Source of the DNA: Toxorhynchites rutilus septentrionalis | Lineage: Eukaryota; Arthropoda; Insecta; Diptera; Culicidae | DNA length: 64,000 bases | NCBI RefSeq assembly: GCF_029784135.1 | Contig: NC_073745.1 | Span: forward strand, 276,792,706-276,856,705 | Reading direction: 5' to 3' | In this document: piece by piece, positions 57,591 to 64,000 of the stretch | How the letters are laid out: every line of letters starts with the position of its first letter | How positions within the stretch are numbered: the stretch's first letter is position 1 | Notes under the pieces: generated by a model | The model's database searches: none | The model's input: the letters and a program-made list of their open reading frames with translations, nothing else | What the model was told of the DNA's origin: nothing | Program-made: the position numbers and the translations under genes

Positions 57591-58660
57591 TGGGGAATAG
57601 CAAGTTATTCAATTAGTTATATTAAGTTATTAATTTATTTGGGCTCGTGTGCCAGTCGCAATACTTTCTCCATTAAGGATGACAGCTGCGCTTATCTCGA
57701 GCATGTATTGTTCTGCGAGCACAAGAATGAATCATCAAACAATTATCGTCGAATGATTCCACAATAAAAAAAACATTTCAGGGCGACCAAACTGGTAGAA
57801 TCTTTGTTTCAAAATTTTCGTAGCATTATAAAATAATATCCGCAGTTATAAACAAGCGACTTGAATTAAACTACAGCGTAGTTCGCCGTCAATAATTCGG
57901 CCGTGTCTTGAACACAACCTCCTATAATTTTTTACAAAGTTTGACTTTGTAAGGTTGAAATTGTGAGTGTTGTTTATGGCTGCAATAGTGTTAGAGCCAA
58001 TTGCAGTTTTGGTTGCGGCGATTCCATACCGGAATCTGGAATGCAAAGATAACCAATGTCGGAGTCGAGAAATTGTCGAAAATCTCGATAACATAATAGA
58101 TATCGTGTAGGAACATAATTGCAATCGGTGTCTATGAATTCAATTATATATTTGCAAGTATTCTTCTCAATGGGATCATCAACAGATCCCCACATTCTAT
58201 CAAATTGCCGTCAAAACATTTCCGAAATTCATCTACTGTTCGGATTTCATACAAAATAAACAAACCAAAAACATAGCCTGGGAAAACAACAATCGCCGAT
58301 CTCGACCGCGAGTCAACCGACGCCAAATGGAAGCAAAAAAAAAAATGAACTTCCAACGATGTTTGTTTATGCAAATTAAGCAATTTACCATATCAACTCG
58401 AACGGATACCCGGCAGGGAAGCGAATTCACACAAGATTCGAGACGACAGTCAGTGGGGAGACATGTGAGCATGAGTGGATCCGGAATGACAGGTACGGCC
58501 CTCTGGCTCCTGCTGCTTGTTTTGCCGCACTTATCTACCGAACGGAGAGGTCATCGAACAACTGGGATTTTGCTGAAGGAATTATTCGAACGTTGTGGGT
58601 CAATCATGTTCGATAAACTGTCGTACAAGTGCTAATTATGCTCATTAAAATAGATTCAAC
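57591..58660. other. Tandem tail copy, then low-copy DNA
   Basis: 57,640-57,930 is the diverged duplicate of the element G tail. 57,940-58,250 is low-copy, with minus-strand frames (57,974-58,195) of protein-like but unrecognised composition. See the separate entry for the small signal-peptide ORF. Confidence 0.4.
58471..58635 (+). CDS. Small ORF with predicted signal peptide (possible first exon), low confidence
   Basis: From the ATG at 58,471 the peptide is MSGSGMTGTALWLLLLVLPH, then LSTERRGHRTTGILLKELFE and RCGSIMFDKLSYKC, 54 residues. The uncharged start, the LWLLLLVLP core and the polar region after it look like a cleavable signal peptide, with cleavage probably near LST/ER. The frame is open upstream to 58,327, but that part is basic and less likely coding. 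The upstream 200 bp are GC-richer and single-copy. Either it is a short secreted peptide with two cysteines, or the first coding exon of a larger secreted or membrane protein (an AG/GT donor-like site is at about 58,549), or chance. I do not recognise it. Confidence 0.3.
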   Translation: MSGSGMTGTALWLLLLVLPHLSTERRGHRTTGILLKELFERCGSIMFDKLSYKC

Positions 58661-58661
58661 T

Positions 58662-58780
58662 ACACTCGGCAATAACTTTTAGAGGAACAGAGTGCGAAGT
58701 CGAAATTTTTTGATTTTTGAAATGTTGTAACTTTGTAAAAAATCAACGAAGAACGAAGAAAATTTTTCGAAACATTGTCT
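58662..58780 (+). repeat. Single end of the 46,800-type MITE
   Basis: TTAGAGGAACAGAGTGCGAA at 58,679 and GTAACTTTGTAAAAAATCAA match one arm of the MITE at 46,800-47,450. No opposite arm follows. Confidence 0.5.
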
Positions 58781-58987
58781 TTTTTTCTTTTAATATTTTT
58801 TGTAGATAAACACTGCATTTACAACTCTCCAACTCTCGATAAATTTTCCAACAAATTCAGTACAAGATTGATTCGTTGCTATGGTGAAAAAAAAAATTCG
58901 AACTTTTTGCATCTTTTTTAAAAAATTATAACAACATCTTTTTGGAAGTATTTTTGATTTTTTTTTGTAACTGCAAATATTACACTA

Positions 58988-60534
58988 CTAGCTGACCCGG
59001 CAAACTTCATCCCGCCCAAAATTTATTTTTCGTTATCAAATCCACGTTTTTTTACTAAGCGCACGTTCATGGGTCCAATCGTAGAACTATTCATTGATTG
59101 ATCTTCTAATCTACCCTCTAAAATTATTTTTTACTATAAAATTTCAGTACTTCTATCAAAACTCGACATTATAATATCAGATTATTTTCACACACAATTC
59201 GCGTGCAAGATTTTTCAGCCATTTACAAATAACATGTTTCTCCGATACATGGAATAAATGTTTGATAAGGAAAATATGATAAAATGAAAACAGCCTTATA
59301 TCGGACAATTCCTTCCTCGAGTTCTGCTCTTATCAACACCTTCGACGATCCATTTTTATTTATATAGATAGAAGACGGTATTGGAGTGCGTTTTATCATA
59401 TTAAAATCCATTTTCGCATTGATCTTCTTCGATCAATTTCGTTACCGCAAACATCAAATGCACTAACAACGCTTGTCTATATGTAATTGTAGAACACATG
59501 CGAATTGAATATTTCGAATTTTCCCATTTTCCTTCAGAGTTTTCCGAAAATTTTCAGTTGTCATGTTTGGATGGAATATGTTTGGTTGAAATATGTGCAT
59601 TATTCTTATGGGACCCCCTCTCCTTTCCAGAGCAGAAAAGGGTGTCATACCATCATAGAAACATTTCTCGTACCCAAAAACTCTTCCATCTAAAGTTTGG
59701 CTCCATTTGCTTGATTAGTTATCAAGTTATGCAGAAGTTTTTGTTTCATTTGTATGGCAGGCCCCATGCCCTTAGAAAGGGGGTTGGTGTGCCGAACTAC
59801 TATAGAAACGTTTCGTGCTCCCTAAAACCTTCTTCTTCTTCAATGGCACTAACGTTCCTAGAGGAACTTCGCCGTCTCAACGTAGTATTACTTGCGTCAT
59901 TTTTTATTAGTACTTAGTTGAGATTTCTATGCCAAATAACACGCCTTGAATGCATTCTGAGTGGCAAGCTCTAGAATACGCGTGATCACAGTGCAAGTCG
60001 GAGGAAATTTCTTTGACGAAAAATTCCCCCGACCAGAACGGGAATCGAACCCGAACACCCGGCATGTTAGTTATGACGCTAACCACTCGGCCACGGGAGC
60101 ACTCCCTAAAACCTCCACATGGCAAATATGATTCAATTTGCTTGATTAGTTCTCGAGTTATGCAGAAATTTGTGTTTCATTTCTATGGCCCCCTCAGAAA
60201 GGTGGGAGGAGTGTTGAACCATTTATTGCACCCTAAAACCACCACATGTCAAATTTTGTTTTATTTACTTGATTAATTCTCGAGAAAAACATTTATTGCA
60301 CCCTTAAACCTCAATATGCCAAATTTGATTCCATTTGCTTGAATAATTCTCGAGTAATGCAGAAATTTGTCTTTCATTTGTGTGGCAGCCCCCCTTAGAG
60401 AGGAGGGTGGGGTCTCAAACTATCACGAAAACCTTTCCCGGCCCCAAACATACCAATTCTCATGTTGATCGGTTCAGTAGTTTCCGAGTCCATAAGAATC
60501 AGACAGACAGACAGACAGAAATCCATTTTTATAT
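58988..60534 (-). mobile_element. Helitron-like element with SINE insertion
   Basis: In minus-strand sense it ends GCCGGGTCAGCTAG at 58,988 and starts GATTTCTGTCTGTCTGTCTG near 60,515. The order of blocks is as in the copies at 21,541 and 25,976. A SINE with a clean 13-bp duplication interrupts it at 59,831-60,101. A mariner abuts the 5' end. Confidence 0.55.
59831..60101 (-). mobile_element. tRNA-derived SINE, Feilai-like (copy 3)
   Basis: Nearly identical to copies 1 and 2. CTCCCTAAAACCT is duplicated at 59,818-59,830 and 60,102-60,114. In minus-strand sense the tRNA-like head begins next to the right duplication and the GAA tail ends at the left. Confidence 0.85.
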
Positions 60535-60555
60535 ATTAGGCTGTCAAAAAAGTCC

Positions 60556-61240
60556 TGCGGTATTTCCGCGAGGTGTCGTTGTAAGCGCGTAGTTCTAGTT
60601 GTATTCATTATATCGAGTCATACTATAGCTTGTTGGAAAGGTATTTTTGCGCGCTATATAGTCCTTGACAGTGTTTTGTTTGGTTAAGTCGTTCGTGAGT
60701 TATAGTGTCGCGAATATGGAGCAAAATAAAGAGAAAATCCGACATATTTTACAGTACCACTATGACAAAGGCAAAAATGCATCTCAAGCTGCCAATAAAA
60801 TTTGTGCAGTTTATGGACCCGATACAGTTTCCATTTCCACCGTACAACGATGGTTTCAACGTTTTCGTTCTGGTGTAGAGGTCGTCGAAGATGCGCCACG
60901 CTCCGGAAGGCCTGTCGTCGAAAATTGCGACAAAATCGCTGAATTAGCCGAGAAAGACCGGCATAGTAGCAGCCGTAGCATCGGCCAAGAGCTGGGGATA
61001 AGTCATCAAACCGTTATTAACCATTTGAAGAAGCTTGGATTCACAAAGAAGCTCGATGTATGGGTGCCACACACGTTGACGCAAAAAAACATCTTTGACC
61101 GTATCGACGCATGTGAATCGCTGCTGAATCGTAACAAAATCGACCCGTTTCTGAAGCGGATGGTGACTGGCGATGAAAAGAGGGTCACTTACGACAACGT
61201 GAAGCGCAAACGGTCGTGATATAGATGTTCCAATGGTGAC
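60556..61240 (+). mobile_element. Mariner with 5' TIR, 3' part missing
   Basis: It starts TTAGGCTGTCAAAAAAGTCC at 60,556, after ATATA. The 160 bp before the transposase include the usual leader. Homology to mariner ends right after KRKRS (61,217). No 3' TIR is seen within the next kilobase. Confidence 0.7.
60716..61219 (+). pseudogene. Mariner transposase, N-terminal half
   Basis: The ATG at 60,716 (MEQNKEKIRHILQYHYDKGK) is the usual mariner start; the longer frame from 60,665 is unlikely to be used. Residues 1-110 carry two helix-turn-helix motifs (VQRWFQRFRSGVEVVEDAPR; SRSIGQELGISHQTVINHLK). WVPHTLTQKN, the WVPHEL-type linker, and MVTGDEKRVTYDN with the first catalytic aspartate follow. 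In relatives the block reads GDEKWV; here W is R. The stop replaces the tryptophan expected after KRKRS. At 167 residues it is half of the usual 340-350, and the second and third catalytic residues are absent. Confidence 0.8.
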
Positions 61241-62655
61241 AGAAAATCGTTTAGCCTAGTGCATAGCCAAAGCAACTGGGAACATGTTTCATATTGATAA
61301 GGGTAATTCGTTTTGTAGTTTTTTGGGTTTTTGGTTAGCTATCGATTGAATTTGTGAAATACCTATGTTATGAAAATTGCAGCACGACCAGCCCAATTTA
61401 CTTAAAAAAAATCATCACAATCATGTGGATGAAGACATGCTTGAATTATCACATTCACAGCATTAAAACATTCAAGGCATGAAAACAAATTCGCTTCATG
61501 AACTGAAAGGAATTCCCGAATACAGCTATAAAAATTGTTTCAATGACTGGATGGAACGTTGAAAAAAGTGTAGTGCTTCATTTTCTTTCAAAACACAAAT
61601 TCTCCTGTTTCATAGAAGGGGATATCCACACTCTTCTCTTGATGCCAATCGCTTATCAGTAACTGAATAACGACTAGTAAATTGAAAAAAACCCTGATTT
61701 TCCTGAAATTTTCCAGAAAAAATACAGATATACAGAAGTGATCAAATTTTCTACTAGTTCTGTAGTATTTTAACAACTGAAAATATCTGTGGTGGCTTAG
61801 AACATTCGATTAGGAATAACAAGAATACGTACGAACAGTTGACCATATCTTCTAATAATTTAATTGTTTGAGGTTTTTTTTTCTTGATTTAAACGACGAT
61901 TAAAATGTGACAAATGGGAAAATTTGAGAAAATTTAGAAAATTTATTTAGCTTCTGCTTATTGTAGCTGTTACATAAATTTTAATTCATTTGACGCAAGA
62001 GCGATCTTTTCATCTGAATGAAGAGAATGGGAATTTCGAACTCGTTTTATTAGCTTGTCCGATTTTTTTTATTGAGCTTATCCCGAATCCCGAGCGAATT
62101 GATAACGGTTCATGGTTCATTTGTGTTTTTTCATTAATTTTTTTATTTTATTTTATTATTATTTTAATATATTTTTTCTAAATTTTCCTAAAATCTATGA
62201 TGGTGTTGTGTTCGTAGAAAGTGACCCCAAACCATATCACCAGCGCTATGGAAAATATTGTATAGATCTACCAAATTTGAAAATTAGGTAATTCTTCTGA
62301 ATCCCTGTATGATTCATTAAAAGAGCTATGGTAAAAACAGTACTTTTTCCTTTTTTTCACGCCATTCTCAACAGGCTTGGATATGAAAATTTGAGAAAAT
62401 ACTCGAAGTCTATTTTAAATTAACTTTTGAGACACAGTACTGCTTTAAAATATGTTTGTAAAATGTTTATTGTAATAATGTTTTTAATACGATTTTTTTT
62501 CCTAATTTTCACTGTCTGGATGATTTTATTGCGAAATTTTTTGAAGAAAAAAAACATAAATGTCAAAACACACAAAACACGCATACGAACATATAAATGT
62601 GAATTAAATCAGTACTGGGTCTCAAAACTGTAAAAAAAAAATAAAAATTTGGAAA
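61241..62655. other. AT-rich DNA, no gene
   Basis: Very AT-rich, with long T runs near 62,045-62,175. No coding frame or repeat partner is recognised. Confidence 0.35.
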
Positions 62656-62659
62656 TATA

Positions 62660-63273
62660 CCGTTCTGAATCATATTTCGGACGCTTAAGGCATATGATGC
62701 AGAAAACAGATGTAAGCTTTATGCACAGGTATTATTTGGTTGATATTTTCAATAAATTAGTTCAATATGCTTTTAAGCTTTTTACTTTGGTACCTATTTG
62801 ATTGAAAACATAAAAAATCACCGAATAAAATGCTTTTCAACTGAAGCGAATAAGAATCAAACTTTGGACACTAAATCGAATTTCGGACACTTTATTTTGT
62901 AATTTTTCGAACGAAAATTACATTACACTTGATAATATTTTATAATCAACTGCGAAACACTTACCAAGCAATCACAGTAAACTGTTAACGATGATGAGAA
63001 ATGTTGAAAGACTGTAGAAATTTAAATATTCATGAACGGGTAAACTCTACGTGCTCACGCTAAGGAAACTTCAAACACAAACGATAATGAGTAGTGTTGT
63101 CAGATTTTTGCCGATTATGTTATAATTCAAATGAAGTTCTCATATGAAATGATAGTGAAACCAAGGGATTACTGTAAAGAAGCAATTGTGATATTAATTT
63201 TATAGTTATATCATCAGTGCATTAAGCATTTCAAGATATTTGAACAAAGTGTCCGAAATATGATTCAGAACGG
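62660..63273. mobile_element. TA-flanked MITE, copy 2
   Basis: The ends are CCGTTCTGAATCATATTTCG and CGAAATATGATTCAGAACGG. TA precedes the left end and AA follows the right. It lacks the 256-bp insertion carried by copy 1 and so shows the empty site at about 62,930. Confidence 0.75.
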
Positions 63274-64000
63274 AATGCTTTTCAAAATCACACCCATCTA
63301 GAACACCTCTCCTCTTTCGCGTTGTCGGTCGCGTACATTCATGTTTATCATCAAAAATAGCTGAGCTGAATGAACTATCCAAATAGCACGTAAATGATTG
63401 TTACTGTATCGGGACCATAAACACCATCCACAGTTTCAGACAGCTGGTTTGGATTTTCGCCGTAATCGAAGAAAACCCGAATTTTTTGACATTGTTAACA
63501 CCTTGCAACTCACAGGTGAAGCAATCAGCAAAACCCAGCAAAATAATGTTTCAGTACTGCCACTATCCCTGCGAGCATAAGTCTGATATTGTTCAATCGA
63601 TATTCTACGAGATATCAATCCCTACGGTCATCTACAGGAAAAAATAATGCATTTATATTCACCCAAATAATATTAAATTATACAGATTCCTTTTTTCTAA
63701 ATCTAAATCTACTTGTTGGGAGACTGAACTGCGACTTAATGTGAGTTCCGATTTTCGGACGGGTTTCCTTCGATGAATTCATTCGTCGATCCAGCAGGCC
63801 AACACTTCGGGGAAATACAGGGCCTTTCCACTCAATATTTAAACTCGAGACGGCTAGCAATTAATACAACGTTTATTCTCAACTGCCTATAACGAACTGC
63901 ACAATTTTATTAATCTTAAATCTAACTAATATTTTCAGGACAATACGTTGAATACACGAATTTGAGTTCTATGTCTCTCTTTTATGATTATTCTCTGCCC
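63274..64000. other. Low-copy end of window, no supported gene
   Basis: A plus-strand frame at 63,398-63,580 (with FRRNRRKPEFFDIVNTLQL) and a minus-strand frame at 63,678-63,860 are 60 codons each and unrecognised. The sequence could be part of an LTR or a host element that continues outside the window. Confidence 0.25.

Noticed and set aside
63678..64000. LTR at the window end
   Set aside because: The sequence has a vaguely LTR-like look, but no ends, target duplication or partner can be seen within the window.

Overview
The window looks like culicine mosquito (Aedes-like) nuclear DNA. It is AT-rich and intergenic or intronic, and it is dominated by layers of transposable elements inserted into one another. 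The taxonomic clues are tRNA-derived SINEs with a (GAA)n tail and the A-box/B-box layout of the Aedes Feilai family, a DD37E mariner of the mosquito ITmD37E type, Tc1, pogo and mariner relics, Helitron-like elements ending in CTAG, and a LINE ORF2 C-terminus of mosquito style. No family was confirmed by a database search. I found no intact host gene. Two short open stretches (58,471-58,635 and about 29,480-29,680) could be exons of one, at low confidence.

Layout. 0-0.6 kb: 3' end of a LINE. 0.65-3.82 kb: remnant of a terminus-structured family (called here the GACGTAG family), then a broken R2/R4-type non-LTR retrotransposon. 3.8-6.6 kb: low-copy sequence. 6.6-10.8 kb: a nested pogo-like MITE, a short GACGTAG element, a fold-back repeat, a pogo-like transposon carrying a Helitron fragment, and a Tc1 remnant. 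10.8-15.0 kb: a Helitron-like body interrupted by a 2.5-kb GACGTAG element carrying histone H2A pseudogenes. 15.2-17.4 kb: another GACGTAG element with a 95-bp tandem array and a 335-bp promoter-bearing insertion. 17.4-20.4 kb: fold-back element with a Tigger-like MITE inside, then low-copy DNA. 20.4-29.5 kb: pogo remnant, a near-perfect 3.5-kb palindrome, Helitron-like copies joined through (TA)n tracts, and a stack of four nested insertions. 29.5-37.8 kb: low-copy DNA, a long-inverted-repeat element hit by a SINE, and a Helitron-like body with a solo LTR. 37.8-41.3 kb: Helitron hit by a GACGTAG element and by a DD37E mariner. 42.4-46.4 kb: more GACGTAG elements and a mariner fragment. 46.8-50 kb: a MITE, two SINE families and a Tigger-like MITE. 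50-52.5 kb: low-copy DNA. 52.5-57.6 kb: a second, inverted copy of the histone-bearing element and a third promoter-bearing GACGTAG element. 58.7-64 kb: Helitron-like element with a SINE, a truncated mariner, and a second copy of a TA-flanked MITE.

The most interesting signals are three. First, a repeat family with palindromic termini has carried H2A gene copies, including TATA-type promoters and the 3' stem-loops of replication-dependent histone mRNAs, to two places in the window. Second, a 2 x 1,758-bp palindrome is followed by a partial third copy, a pattern of template switching or of an assembly error. Third, several insertions can be ordered in time because a related copy elsewhere in the window preserves the empty site. 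Nothing here is an operon or a working pathway. The elements relate to each other by nesting and shared ancestry.
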